NCBI GenBank assembly: GCA_037953745.1
Contig: JBAKBP010001385.1
Span: forward strand, 62,001 to 126,000
Length of the DNA: 64,000 bases
DNA from: Lithodes maja
Taxonomy: Eukaryota > Arthropoda > Malacostraca > Decapoda > Lithodidae
Direction: 5' to 3'
The notes below the pieces were generated by a model, which ran no database searches, was not told the origin of the DNA, and worked only from the letters and a program-made list of their open reading frames with translations. Of this stretch, positions 30,926 to 43,515 are shown piece after piece. Position 1 is the first letter of the stretch, and each line of letters opens with the position of its first letter. The translations under genes were made by a program, and so were the position numbers.

Positions 30926-32336
30926 GGAGGTATGAAGCATACAGATGAATGCTCAGCGATTCGGCTAGAGCAAAAATGTGTTCTGACACTACTAGCAACT
31001 CTCGAGACCTCACTGAACCTTGTTTCTGAATGCAATGGACCGCAATTAAGTTGTTCATCCGAAACGCTATTGATTTTCCTTGCAAGGCCGAGCCGTGGGC
31101 TTGTAGAAAAAATAGAGGAACTAGGAGCTCTTGTTTGTTGATGTGCCATGACTTGTTCTGGGCCCAAGTGCCCTGCCCTTGATGGCCTAGATTGGACTGA
31201 TACCCCCACCCTAGTGTTCCAGAAGCGTCTGTGTCTACCCATACCGACGGAGGAGGAGAAACCCATGTTGTCATAGAGTACAGTGTTTCGGTCTTCGCCC
31301 AGACCGACAGTAAGTTGTGGATTAATCGAGGAATCGGCCATAGTTTTCCCGCCGGCAGTAGTGGGAAAAATTTGTTGCCTTCCATGATTAATCTCTTTAC
31401 TTTCAACCGGCCCAACTTCACAGTTAATTGGATCCAGTTGAGTGAGCCGACCAGGGACTCCCACGTCTTCCTTGTCGTATTCAGACTGTGGAGAAAAAGA
31501 AACAGTTTCCTGCGAAATCTGTTGCGATTGTCCACACTCTGAGTAAGAGTCAGATTGGTGGTATCCCAGACCAGCCCTATCCACTGAATTTCCCGTGTAG
31601 GAACAAGGAGAGACTTTGCCAAGTTCACCTTGAACCCTAGGGTTTGTACATGATTGATTACTTGGTTGACATGATTTTGACATAACTCCCTTGACTCCGC
31701 CACCACTAGCCAGTCGTCTAGATACCACAACACCATTATGCCCTGGACCAACAATGGCAGAAGGGCTTGCTGGACTAGTTTTGTGAAAATTCTCGGTGCC
31801 AGGTTCAAACCGAAGGGCAGTCTTTGAAAGACATAAGTCTCTTGCCTGACCCTCATGGCGAGGAACTTTTGGAACCGTTTGTTGATAGGGACATGCCAAT
31901 AGGCGTCTTTGAGGTCTAATGAGCACATCCACCCCTGTGGCGGAAGTGTCAGCCTGATTTGATTGACTGTAAGTATCCTGAAGGATGGATTGAAGATGTA
32001 AGTGTTCAGAAGCGAGAGATTCACTACTGGTCGCATCTGCACACTGTCCCTCTTTGGCACTAAGAAAAGTTTGGAGGTGAGTACTCGGCAAGTTGGTTCT
32101 ACCAAGACAATGACCTTCTTTGAGATCATTTCTTGGACCAGGGCCTCCACCTCCGGCGAAACATGGTTGTGTTCGAGCGCCTGACGCAATCGAGGTCGCC
32201 GGATCCACCGCCAGGTGATACCTTTGCTTACTACAGTTCTAACCTGGGCCAGGCTCTGTGGCATACTTGGAACGACCCCGTCTGCAAACTGAGTCCGTTT
32301 GGTGGAGCAACTCTCGAATCCGACACGCCTAAGCAC
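30926..32336 (-). pseudogene. B3 RT - RNase H (N-terminal part), split by Gypsy
   Basis: A 471-codon frame. RT: VVNLSLLN, SLDLKDAYWHV, PFGLNLAPR, WYLDDWLVV. RNase H: WVDTDASGTLGW and NKQELLVPL. The third acidic position reads MNNLIAVH where other copies have MDN, an Asp to Asn change. The frame is cut at 30926 by the Gypsy element and continues at 21382. Without the Gypsy and with that one change, RT would be nearly complete. Confidence 0.87.
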
Positions 32337-32509
32337 GGCCCCGGGAGACAGAGAGTTTGGTTGGCTAGTTTTTTGGAGGGGGTGGTGGGTTAATTGGTAT
32401 CTGACGGTTGGCTAGTCTTGGCTGGCGTCTGTCCCTGATTTAGTTTGGGGTGTGACTTACCTCTATAACCTGACTATTTACCTTGTTTGGGCTTGGGCTG
32501 ATTACCTCC

Positions 32510-35500
32510 CTACTGTGGAGGAGGCCTAGGGTCTCGAAAGGACTGTTTAGCATGAGGGGGTTGTGACTTACCGCCGCTTTTGGGCTTATTGAAAGGTTTC
32601 TTAAATGGTTCTCTCTTAGCCTGGGAGGTATTCTGCTTCCACCCGTCTACCATATTGAAAACTACACTCCACGCATCTGAACTGAGGAGGGAGGCAGTTA
32701 AGACTGGGGAAAGAGTTACCCGGCGACCAATATCTTCCGGTAACTTCTTTACTAAAAACACTCTTAGGTCTTGGTGGGCCCTCACCGCCTCCAAGATAGC
32801 AACTCTAATGTCACCCAGGGATTGTATTGAATTTTGTAATAAAACCCTACGTGACAGTTCTGTGGCTTTTCTCACATTTTGGTCTGCAATGGCCGAAATA
32901 GTTCTAGCTAGGGATACCGTAACCTGGCGAGTGACAAGGTATTGTGAGAACAATCTGAAGGCTTTGCTTCTTAACTTAAAGTCCCTATCCAGATGGGCTG
33001 GGGGAGGGGTACAAAAAGGTTCATCTAATTGGTGAAGAGCCAGTTTGAGTGCCGCCAAGAAGGCAAACAAGGCTGGCGACACCCCCTCTGCCTTATTAAC
33101 AGGTAACGAGAACCAAGCATGCAACTCCTGAGGGACATGATGGGAGGTTTTAGATGTAATAGTAGAAGCAAAAACCTGCGCCTCTGCTTCCCAGTCTACC
33201 CAAGGACCCAAACCTACCCGCCCCATCTGCAGGACTGGTGTATGTGACTGATCAAGTACCGGAACTGTAGCCAGTTCCGGCGTGAGTGCATTCAAAGCTT
33301 TAATGTCATTAACGCCATCCGCTTTGGACCAGTCTGCAAAGAGTCGTGCAGATGAGGCCGGCGGTACTGCCGGGGAAGCTGAGAACACAAAGAAATCAGC
33401 ATTATATGTACTAGGTATGGCCTTAACCCATAAACGGCAGCAACGCTCATAAGAAGTTTTACTGGGCGAGGGCGGCATAGCTCTTAAGAGGGAGGCCTAA
33501 AAAAAAACATTTAAACGGCCCCAGTAGCACTAAACAATGTTTTTTTTTTTTTCCCTATACCTCATATCACTCCTCCACATCCCCTCCTTCCCCCCTTTCC
33601 CCTCCCCCTTCAATTATCACCTATTTTCCCTGTTATTCCCTAATTCGTTGGTATATTTTTGTGCTAACATTAGCAAAATGTGTGGAGGATATGCTTACGT
33701 GCCTAGCGAGTGTGTTACACAACCGAGAGTGTGGATGAGTAGGCTCAGTGTGGCTTGAGGCCTCGTGGAGGGAGGGGTTGCCTCAATTTGCTCCATAATT
33801 CATGAATGGGCTGCTCCATGTATATTTGCGATTTTGACCAGAAAAATTATATTTTCACTTGTTTTATTGTTGTTACAGGTTACTATTTCATAGTGAAGGT
33901 AAAATAGGCTCATATGAATAAGTAATAACGATATATATCGTAAAATGACGATTATAGGCCTGAATGGAGCCTATATGCTCGCCCATGGGCATCGAGTTCA
34001 ATACCCCCCCCCCTCGCCGTTCCCGGGTTAATAGAAACGTCCAGTAATCTTCCTACCTCATCCTTGGCTCTGAGTTTTCTATTCTTGTTGATTTCAATAG
34101 TCCACTCACTAGGAACCGGGAGATCCCCTGAAATAGTGGGTTGTGCTAGGAAAGGTTTCAAAGGTTGTGTCTGAATCCAAGAGCAATCCGGCCCGTAGAG
34201 GAGAGGCATAGGGCCTTTCCTCTGTGGCGCCTTATCTAAGGGGGGAGGAGTGATGTCAGAAATTACTCGAACATTAGTGGTAGTCATAGCAGCTGGCACT
34301 ATAGTGCCGGTCACCGTGGACGTTGTTGGGGGTAAAACCAAAGCAGGTAAAGAGGGCTTAGGGGTGGGGAAAACCTGAAGGCTCTAATGGTCTTATCGTG
34401 GAGCTACTCGGGGGAGCTACCGGTTGACTAGAGGGAGGATCAGGAGAGGGAGAGACATGGTACTGCCGCATGACCCTTTGCATTATGTCACTTATCTCCT
34501 CTGTGGTCACACACTTACTATGGGAACCCCTTGAAGATTGGGAACTAGCTTCTGACCCCTCAAACATTAAACCTTGAGCCGAGGGTACGTTAGTCTCCTC
34601 CGGCTCTTCATTAAACTCAAGCACTTCCGGCAAGTCCTGTTGTGCGTCCAGAGCTTGGTCCACCGGTGGCCAAACTAAATCAGGAACTGATGAGGGTAAA
34701 ATTTCACTATTATTACACTCCCTATCTGTTCCCTGACTAACTCGCCAGCACCCCCGTCCGCTCGCCGCGGGTGGCTGTGAATCCTGAATCACCTGAGAGC
34801 CGTCAAAAGAATTAGAACCTGAAGGTAAACCTCTATATCGATCTGCTAATACCCTACTTGGGCCAGCCGTAGGGGCTTTGCGTGGTCCCTGAGTCAACTT
34901 ATGAATAGCAAAAATGAAGTTCTGTGGTACACTTAATGATTGTTCATGATGGGGACTCGGTTCTAAGTCCTCCACCCCCACCTCCGAGTCGCCGGATTGG
35001 ACGGTTGGCGTGCTGGAGGTAGGGTTAGAGGGTGGAGGTGGACTTACGGTAACTTTCCGGCTACTACTGTGTCCTGTACTGGCCGGTGTCACAGTGTCCT
35101 CCTTACGGCGTTTGGTTGATCTGGACGACTCCGCCGATGAGTGCCGGGACTGGTTTCTGGGAGATCTCGACCGTGACCTTGACCGATGCCGTGGGGAAGG
35201 CGACCGCCTCCACTTGGTCCGGTCGGGGGGAGGGGGGGGGGGGGGGGGGGTAGCCTCGGCAATGTCATTCTCATTGCTACTAGAGCTACTCACTCCCTCT
35301 TTTAAAAGGGTTTTAGAGTTAGCTTTAGGTTTAGTAGATTTAATAGGAGCTGACTTAACCAAAGGCGATTTTATGACTAAATGTTCCCACAGGGTGTCAT
35401 CATCGCAATGAAGGGCTTTATGGGCAGTATCTTTAGCATAAACATTGATAATGTTCTTTATCTCTTTTAACGCCAGCCAAGCATGACAGGTCTTTCTTAG

Positions 35501-35660
35501 TGAGAAGTGCCGCCTTCAACTCTGAACAGACAGAACAACGCTTAGACACCCACAAGCCTCTAGAGCGATCGAGTCATTTAACGCATTTAATGCAAAGTTT
35601 GTGAGCAAATACAGGCAATAATGAGCAAGTAGGAGTAGCGCACAGTTCAAACCGAGGCAT
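32510..35660 (-). pseudogene. B3 gag, interrupted by a TTAA element
   Basis: The C-terminal half is at 32510-33426 (ADWSKADGVND, TPELATVPV, the LSSDAW region). The middle is at 34032-34341. An N-terminal Pro/Ser/Arg-rich and acidic part is at 34358-35362. The start ATG is probably at 35660, with the Cys cluster LCATPTC, FAHKLCIKC and RCSVCSEL; a TGC to TGA change right after CIKCVK stops the frame. A long G-run on the + strand (35226-35250) encodes a poly-Pro stretch. Broken by a MITE, a stop codon and frameshifts. Confidence 0.8.
33427..34027. mobile_element. TTAA-flanked nonautonomous element, 601 bp, piggyBac-like ends
   Basis: TTAA lies at 33423-33426 and 34028-34031. The left end CCCATAAACGGC and right end (reverse complement) CCCGGGAACGGC form imperfect inverted repeats starting with CCC, as in piggyBac. 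It has no transposase. It lies in B3 gag at a point that is uninterrupted in B0 (about 49490). Confidence 0.72.
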
Positions 35661-36973
35661 GATGGAAAAAGGGTCCCCCCCCTCGCCGGAATCAGCCACC
35701 CACCAGCCGCCGGGCTTGTTGTAACTGAAGGGCTGGGTATATCTGGAAAAATAAAATTTCCAGGAATCAATGCTCATAAGGATAACCTGCGAGGTGTTAA
35801 GACATCCTACCTCAAGTCCGCCGGAAAATTAGCTATAGCCACAGCTACTCTAACCTTCCGTTGGACTCGACCATGGAATAACACTGGGGTTTCTCCATTT
35901 AAGCTGATTGGACTGCTTACCTGTGACAAAGTGTCACTGGCCCTAGTGACCTTAAGTGTTTTAACTATTCGTGACTATTGATATAGAAAGATAGGTAACG
36001 TGCTTGCATGACGTATCACAACACCAGCACACTAGACTGGAACGCCGGGTGAAGGAAGTCTTGCCGCATGACAAATCGGTCAGGGCGAGTCCCCCTCGGC
36101 GGGCCGAGGTTCCTCCCGTAGGAATTCGCATTTTCTGCCAGAAGGATTGTGGTTCAGCTCACCCCGCCGGGACATTTGGTTGCTCCCTTACTCGTCTGCG
36201 AGACGAGAAAACGGAGGCCCTGCACAGAAGGCCGCCGGAAATAGAACAACCAAAAAATTTAGAGGGGGGGACTTATATGTAAAAATCCCCCCATCCAAAA
36301 CCCCACACAAAAAAATAGGGACGTCTCCCAAGGGCCCCCCAATAGCATGTAGAGCACACATGCAGCAAAATACAGGGGCACACATAGGCATAAACACAAT
36401 TACATAGAATTTAGAATCCTAAATTACCTGTAGCCTACCATGGAGACCCCTAATGAGGCTGGCCATGAGGCCCGACGAAACATCAAAGGATGAACTGATG
36501 CTCCGACGTTCCAGCAGCAGCAGCAAGCAGAGGGGAGGCCCGCGAGAGGGGCCCAGAAACAAATACGGACTCCAGAAGGCTCCGCACTATGTGCAGCCAC
36601 CCTTGAACTAGAGCATTTGCTAACAAGAAACAAAAAATATGCAACTGCGTCAAAGTGACGGTCTGAAGCATAATCTTGCAGAATGGTAGCCTCCTAGCTA
36701 TAATATCAAAAGCTAAAGGTGCAAAACAACACAACAATAACACACGTGGCGCGCGGATCCTGGGATACGAAGGTGCCTTGTTACAAAAGTACCCTAATTT
36801 ACACACACTTCCTGCGGTCGTACCAATGGGGCAGCCCGTGCTAGCTAATCTAAACCTTGTTCAATACAACGCAGATGTATACAAATGAGTAAGGACTCAC
36901 GAGAAGCGCAGGAACAATGAATGAAGCTGGAGCACTGGGGACACCCGCCCGCCTGGTACGAACGCGGAAGGGA
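35661..36973 (-). other. B3 5' leader with predicted intron 35743-35920
   Basis: No gene. On the minus strand the donor CACAG|GTAAGC begins at 35920 and the acceptor TTTTCCAG ends at 35743, as in B2. The leader matches B2 at 17998-18927 and the B2 remnants next to the Harbinger element. Confidence 0.6.
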
Positions 36974-37272
36974 GAAGGAAGTTATGGCCGCAAGGGAGCC
37001 TGCGCCTGGGTGCTGGGCACAAGAAATCCACGCATGGAAAGCCATAATATAACAGATATTAAGTTAAATTTTCTTTTTTATTTTTCTACAAAGTTTTTTT
37101 TTCTGTAGGGTACCCAATAATAAGGACGATTCCATAAGAGAATTAAGTGTGCACTTATGAGAGTACTCCCTGACCCTTCCGCGCGGGAGATTCAAAACTG
37201 CTGCCGCGGGTGTTGAAGGGAGACTATTATATTAATAGGCAATATCGTTAATGATGAAGGGGCCGCTATTAA
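36974..37272 (-). repeat. B3 5' inverted terminal repeat
   Basis: Reverse complement of 18994-19273 for most of its length, plus the outer end to about 37272. Confidence 0.83.
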
Positions 37273-37325
37273 ATATAACAATTCAACTGCCTCATATCGC
37301 TGGCCTAGCAGCATTTCCTGCCTAA

Positions 37326-37365
37326 AGCAAGGTTCACACATTGGCGAGTCGGAGCGCAACTCCAA
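37326..37365 (+). repeat. Harbinger left terminal inverted repeat
   Basis: About 40 bp matching the reverse complement of 45520-45561 at most positions. It includes the shared core GGCGAGTCGGAGCGC. Confidence 0.85.
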
Positions 37366-37384
37366 CGCGAGTGATGAAATTTTT

Positions 37385-38115
37385 GCACTCGCCAATGATT
37401 ATCCCAAATTCGCCGACACTCGCCGACACTCGCCGACACTCGCACAGACTCGCTGTGGACCGCGTAGACTCGCGAACGCGGCCAAAATTTTGTACAGACA
37501 CAAAAATTGGAGTCAAGTGGGAGTAGGACGCCAACTCGCATAGAGTCGCGTAGACTCGCATAGAGTCGCGTAGACTCGCATAGAGTCGCGTAGACTCGCA
37601 TAGAGTCGCGTAGACTCGCATAGAGTCGCGTAGACTCGCATAGAGTCGCGTAGACTCGCATAGAGTCGCGTAAACTCGTGTATACTCCTGTAGACTCGTG
37701 TGACACTCATGTAGACTCGCGTGACAGTCACGTTTGTACTATTTAGAAATTTAATGATCGCGAGTCTACACGAGTCCACGCGGGTCTACGTGAGTCTACA
37801 CGAGTACAACAGGAGTCTACACTATAGTAAACAACCAATATTGCCAAAGGCGAGTTTAACGGGAGTCAATCAGGAGTCAACACGACGCTAGCGCGAGTTA
37901 ACACGGGGTAACGCGAGTGTAACACGCGTAAACGAGAGTACCCACGTGGTGGTCTGGATTTCACAATATATGTCGCGAGTCTATGCGAAACAAACACGAA
38001 TTTACGCAATATTAACGTGAGTCTATGTGAGTCTATGCGAAACCAACGTGAGTCTACGCGAGTAACGGTGAAACTAACGTGAGTCGACGCGAGTGGTGTG
38101 CGACTGCTGGCAACA
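37385..38115. repeat. Harbinger left subterminal ACTCG/CGAGT repeats with a 20-bp minisatellite
   Basis: From 37385 to 37740 the motif ACTCG(C) recurs in one orientation. 37533-37672 holds about seven copies of the 20-mer CGCATAGAGTCGCGTAGACT. From 37755 to 38115 the motif appears inverted (CGAGT). The two halves form a loose large inverted repeat. ORFs read through this region (for example 37513-37779 minus) are repeat artefacts. Confidence 0.85.
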
Positions 38116-38153
38116 CCGTGCGAGTAGGTGGCACCACCGCGTCAATACCCCCC

Positions 38154-38161
38154 TATAAAAA
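38154..38161 (+). promoter_or_regulatory. TATA box of the MADF gene
   Basis: TATAAAAA lies about 180 bp upstream of the ATG at 38341. It is followed by a leader with short CTGCC-CTACC repeats. Confidence 0.65.
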
Positions 38162-39088
38162 GGGACCGCCCGCGGTGCTCGTCCACTCTCCACCGTGACC
38201 CCCACCAAGGACCCATTGACCCGGGCCGTACAGCGACCCACGCTGCCCTACCACGCTGCCTGCCCTACCACGCTGCCCTACCTGCCTGCCCTACCACACT
38301 GCCTGCCCTACCACGCTGCCCTACCTGCCTGCCCTGCACCATGCCTTTGCCCAAGGAGAAGGTGGCGGCCACCAAGTCTCGGAAGGGTGGTGATGGTGTT
38401 GTGAAGAAAGGCAAGGCTACACCTTCCGAACAACCCCACATCGCACCCCCTGCCAGGAGGCCTGTTGCGTCGCAAGACTTGGACGACTCGGATGACATTG
38501 TGCCGGACAGCCAGCCCAGTGGACATGAGGACATGGACGTGTTTGATGGAGATATTGATGCTGACGACAGCCAGGATACTCGGACCAGCCAGGATACTCA
38601 GACCAGTCAGGATACTCATACCAGTCAGGACACCCAAGGTAGCCTCAGTGACAGTGATGATGATACCCCTGACCCCCCTGTCAGCGCGGGGCCCTGTGCG
38701 TTATGGTGCCATTAAGAAGAATAAGTTGACAAGGGTGATCTTGAGCGACGAGACTGAGGACATGCTGGCCGAGTGGGTGAAGGACACCCCCATGTTATAT
38801 ATGAAGCGTAGCAAGGCCTACAAAGATACGCGCAGGAAACTCCGCGCCTACGACGAGAAGGCTGCTACCCTGGGTGTTAATGTCACAGGTAAGTACCCAC
38901 AACAAAACATGCAGCATGCAATATTAATTGTAATAAGTGATTGAATACCTTGATGTTGTGTTCTTGGTTTGATTCCATGTGATTTATACGTGAAATACAT
39001 AATTACTATTATGTTAAAGTTTGCTAAATTGGCATATATGTATGTGTGTTGCCAGTATCATATACATCCCTCTACGCTTGTATTTAAC

Positions 39089-41036
39089 TATCTATCTATC
39101 TATTGCCTGACGCCGTGATCCCCGAAGGGGTGGCCACGAACGAACCGCCCCCATGCACCTCTGTCCCCAGTCAGTCGACGCCCCTCCCCCCAACCAGCAC
39201 CGCCTTCATTCATGTAGTTCCTCACTCCATCCTTCCACCTCATATTCGGTCTACCTCTCCCCCTCTGTCCCTCCACCTCGCTCTCGTACACCCTCTTAGT
39301 CATTCTCTCGCTTTCCATACGTTCCATATGGCCGAACCATCTCAAGTTGTTCCTTTTCACACTTTCCAGCACATCTACCTCCACACCAGACCTCCTTCTT
39401 ACTTCCTCATTAGTCTGTCTATCCCTCCATGTAATTCCGCACGCACTCCTTAAGTAATTCATTTCCACTGCTCTCACTCTTGGTCTGAGTCTCTCAACCA
39501 ACGTCCATGCTTCGCTTCCGTAAGTCAGTGTCGGGATTACACTGTCATGCAAGGACTTCTTCACTTCCATACTGACCACCCTATTTCTTGTTACTGCTTT
39601 TAGCGTTCCTACAACCCTCTTCCCCTGTTGTACCCTCTCCCGCACCTCTTCATCCATAGTCCCATCTTTACTCAACACACTGCCCAGATACTTAAAAGAG
39701 TTGACGATCTCCATAGCCTGACCGTTCAGCTTCACCTCACACTCTGTGACTTCACCCCTTTCGAAGACCATAACCTTGCTCTTCCCCGTATTTACCTTCA
39801 AATTCCGTTTTTCGCACACTGTTCCAAACTCATTTACCAGACCCTGCAACTCCCATTCATTATCACTCATCAGAACTGTATCATCCGCAAACAGCAGTAT
39901 AGGTAGCTTCCACTCAATTCCCTCCTTTTTCAGCGATACACCAACATCCACTGCTCTTGATAGTATTTCTTTCATAACTCCATCCATATATACAGTAAAC
40001 AACCACGGGGACATCACACACCCCTGTTTCAAACCAACATTCAGGTCAAAGAACTCGCTCTGCTCACTCTCCACACGTACTGCCGCCTTTGCACCCTCAT
40101 ACATGCTCTTCACTGCTTTCAGCAACTTGCCCTCTACTCCGTATATTCTAAGTACTTTCCACAAACCTTCTCTATCCACTCTGTCATAGGCCTTCTCCAA
40201 GTCCATAAAGGCAACATACACCTTTTGTTTCTTCTCCAGATACTTCTCCACAACACAATTCAGGGTAAAAATCTGATCTACACATCCTCTTCCCTTCCTA
40301 AAGCCTCCCTGCTCGTCGCCTATCCATTTCTCCGTTCTCACTCTCACTCTCTCAATCACTACCCTACTGTATACCTTCCCTACTACGCTTAGAAGACATA
40401 TTCCTCGGTGGTTACCACACACTCCTCTTTCCCCTTTGCCCTTATATAGGGGGACTATTATGCCAGTCTTCCAGTCATCGGGTGCACTCCCCTTCTCCCA
40501 TGCTAGTTTGCACATTTTCCATACCCATTCTATCACTATCTCACCACCATACCTTAACATTTCCCCACACACTCCATCTGTTCCTGGTGCTTTCCCCAAC
40601 TTCACTCTTTTCATGGCTTCCCACACTTCTGACCTCCTGATCCCCACCTCCTCCTCCACTACTTCTCTTCTTCTCCCTCCCATACCATATCCAGCTATGT
40701 TTGCTGGCTCTTCATTCCTTTCATTTAGCAACTCACTGAAGTACTCCCTCCATCTTTCGACTCTCTCTTGCTTCTCGGCTAGCATTCTCCCATTCTTATC
40801 TTTCACACCCTTACTGTTTCCCTTGCTACCCTTCCCTAACTTTCTTGACTTCTTTCCAGAACAGTTTCTTACTCTCCCTCCATTTTACACTCAGATTCCT
40901 TCCAAATTCCTCATCTACTCTTCTCTTACTTTCCTTCACTACTCTCTTCACCACCCTCTTACTCTCCACGTACCTCGCTCGTTTCTGTCTCTCGGAATCT
41001 TCATTCCCTCTACTACCCAACCACTCTCTATATGCT
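39089..41036 (-). mobile_element. RTE-like LINE in intron 1 of the MADF gene
   Basis: Target duplications TTGTATTTAAC lie at 39078-39088 and 41037-41047. The 3' tail (TAGA)n reads as (CTAT)n on the + strand at 39089-39102. The 5' end is truncated before the RT domain. It belongs to the same family as 13422-14505. Confidence 0.9.
39100..40806 (-). pseudogene. LINE reverse transcriptase (5'-truncated)
   Basis: 568 codons containing the RT: GKAPGTDGVCGEML, PLYKGKGER, NHRGICLLS, AFMDLEKAYDRVD, LKQGCVMSPWLF, FADDTVLMSD. It ends in the WFGHMERM and RGRP region. An upstream frame (about 40826-41036) continues the linker before the RT (KVREG end), offset by a frameshift. The endonuclease is missing through truncation. 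The RT catalytic residues are intact. Confidence 0.87.
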
Positions 41037-43515
41037 TTGTATTTAACAGCATTAACTAATAATGTATTATCAAGCCATGTTTGGCCTGTGAAATTACGGA
41101 TATAAATCATATATATAAAGGGGCCTTGCTTAATAAATATTACTCTTTACACAGGCGCTAATCTGGCACATTGGGTGCGCAACATGCGGTCAAGGTATTC
41201 AAAGCTGAGCGATATGAAGAGTGGAGCGGGAACACCTGGGACATTCGAGGGCAAGCCACTATCAGAGAGGGACACCTGGATCATGCAGAAGTTTGCCTTC
41301 CTCAAAGGGCACATCTCCCGCATAAAGACCAAGGTCACAGCTAAGGTTAGAACTAATATAAACATACCTAATATGTGTGAAAACAATATATACTTAAATA
41401 ACTGTTCGCTATCACATTTGGAAAATATTATTTAACCATGTATACCTAGGTTATTAATGTCTGTTAATAACGTGCTTATCTTGTGCATATGATTTTATAC
41501 ATATATTAATTCATGGCTGTTAATATCATGCTTATCTTGTTCATATATACTTGAATTCATACATTTATAATTGAAGGCTTCATGTAAACATAAAAAGTAT
41601 TTTCTTATATTTATTTATATTGTCAAGGTACATATATTTAAGTATATTAAAATAGGTTAAAGGTCTTATTTATATAGGATATATTAATGTTTTTGTGTTT
41701 CAGTTTCCAAACCCGACCGATGACGTCTCGCCGGATGTGAATGTGGAGGTGATTGGCGAGGACGAGAGTGATGGAGAGGACACTGCCATGCCCCCTCCAA
41801 CCAACACAACTCCCATTGCCAGGTCCAGCAGCCAGAACAAGCGCCGGAAGTCTGTAGAGACATTCTCACCTGTGGAGGTAAATATGAAAACATTTAACAT
41901 ATGTCATTATGAGAGTATATTAGTCATTACGAGAGTATTATGTAAATCCTATGTTCGTGTACGCTGTAAACTGCAAACAATTCCTGTAGAGGAAGACATA
42001 TGCATCTGGAGGAGAAAAACATAAAAACGTTATTAGCATAACTTTCCATGACATGTATGTATTATTTTATAAGTACCAAAGGTGTTTAACCTGCATACTC
42101 TTGTTTCTCCAGCTGAGTGCGACGCGGGAGGCGATGCGGGAGGACATGTCACGCCTGGTGACATCCCTGGTTGGGAAGGAGACCAAGTATGGACAGTTCG
42201 TGGGGTACTTGGAGCAGCAGCTCGAGAGGCTCCCTGACGCTGTAGGGGAGATATTGTCACGGAGGATAATGCAGCAAGTCCTTCAGGCCAGGGATGAGGT
42301 CACCCTCTCCACGTCACCCCAGATGGTGATACCAGCAAACCCCCCCCAGTTGGACACCACACCACCAGGCCCCCCGCAGTTGCACACCACACCACCAGCC
42401 CCCCCGCAGTTGCACACCACACCACCACAGATGCAACCCCAGCCAGGACCATCACGCATGCCAGCAGCCTTCACAAACCCCACATTCCAAGAGCTGATGG
42501 CTGGTACGCCATTCAGGTCTCCTGCACATATACATGAATGGTGGGCGGGGTCGCTTACCCCTACACATGGCGCCAACATTGCAACACCGGTTCCCTCAAG
42601 CCCAGCTACTAGTAGGCCACCAACACCGGTTCCCTCAAGCCCAGCTACTAGTAGGCCACCAACACCATGGTTCCCTCAAGCCCAGCTACTAGTAGGCCAC
42701 CAACACCAGGGAACTTCGTATAAACAAGGTTGAACACCAAAGTCAACACCCCCAGGCCTGGGGATGACGAAAATGTGTGAAACCTTTGTGTATAATAATA
42801 AAGTCATAAATCCCCCAGTGATGGGAATGACGAATATATATAATACTATGTCTACACATAAAATGAATATCTCTTATTATTTCTATACTTTCTGGTATAT
42901 ATTTATATACTATATTACTTTCGGCTATATATTAACATGCTATATATCTATGTTTATGAATAAAATAAATTAATGTGCCTCCAGCTGTTGTTTTGGATCC
43001 AAACTATATTATTAGAGTTTATGGGTAAACATTCTCAAGAAAGATTCCTTTTATAAACAGGGCAAAGACTTGTCAACAGAGACAAAATATAAGTTAATAT
43101 GAATTCAAGTTGTGTTATAAATAATATTGATATTAACATCGATAATGAAGACAGGAAAAGAAGAAATATAATATGATTGAAATAGGTTTCTGGAATAATA
43201 TTGATAGTAAAACATAAATAATGATGTGCAATATATGCAAAGAATATATGATGACAAGAAATAATATACAGATTGATATCCAACATGAAATATAAATAAA
43301 TAAAAAATATACATTAAATATTATATATTAAACATTATGAAACGACATAGGCAAAGGTGAGCACCATAATATATGACACTTTATAAAAAGCGATTAACAA
43401 ATAGAGAATATATATTAATGAGGTTTAATTGATTTAAAACATGATTAACAACATAATAAAAATATGTAAACTACAAAAATATTAATGAAAGCAATGGCAA
43501 GATATGGATACATAC

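Larger units (their letters stand above)
18934..37272 (-). mobile_element. DIRS-B copy B3, inserted in the B2 leader
   Basis: Boundaries are good to about 6 bp. They are inferred from the ICR junction (19408) and from B2 leader homology, which stops at about 18927 and resumes at about 37273. Minus-strand order: 5' ITR (about 36974-37265), leader, gag, RT-RNaseH-MT, YR, 3' UTR, ICR (about 19341-19446), 3' ITR (about 18994-19273). It is interrupted by a Gypsy element (21383-30925) and a TTAA MITE (33427-34027). Confidence 0.85.
38341..42733 (+). pseudogene. Harbinger MADF (Myb/SANT-like) accessory protein, four exons, one frameshift
   Basis: Exons are 38341-38888, 41155-41345, 41704-41877 and 42113-42733, each bounded by GT/AG sites and in compatible phase. 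The N-terminus is acidic and Ser/Asp-rich with SQDT repeats. A MADF domain spans exons 1-2 (ILSDETEDMLAEWVKDTP, LYMKRS, then WVRNMRSRYSKL). Exon 4 has a helical start and a Pro-rich tail with a PVPSSPATSRPPT repeat. Harbinger elements use such proteins to bind ends and import the transposase. A frameshift at about 38680-38700 separates the acidic part from the MADF domain. Intron 1 carries a LINE. Confidence 0.8.

Noticed and set aside
37533..37672. CRISPR-like array
   Set aside because: The units are contiguous 20-mers without unique spacers, inside a eukaryotic DNA transposon end, so this is a minisatellite.
39103..39453. + strand ORFs opposite the LINE at 39089-41036
   Set aside because: They are antisense shadows of the RT gene; the same shadows appear opposite 13422-14505.
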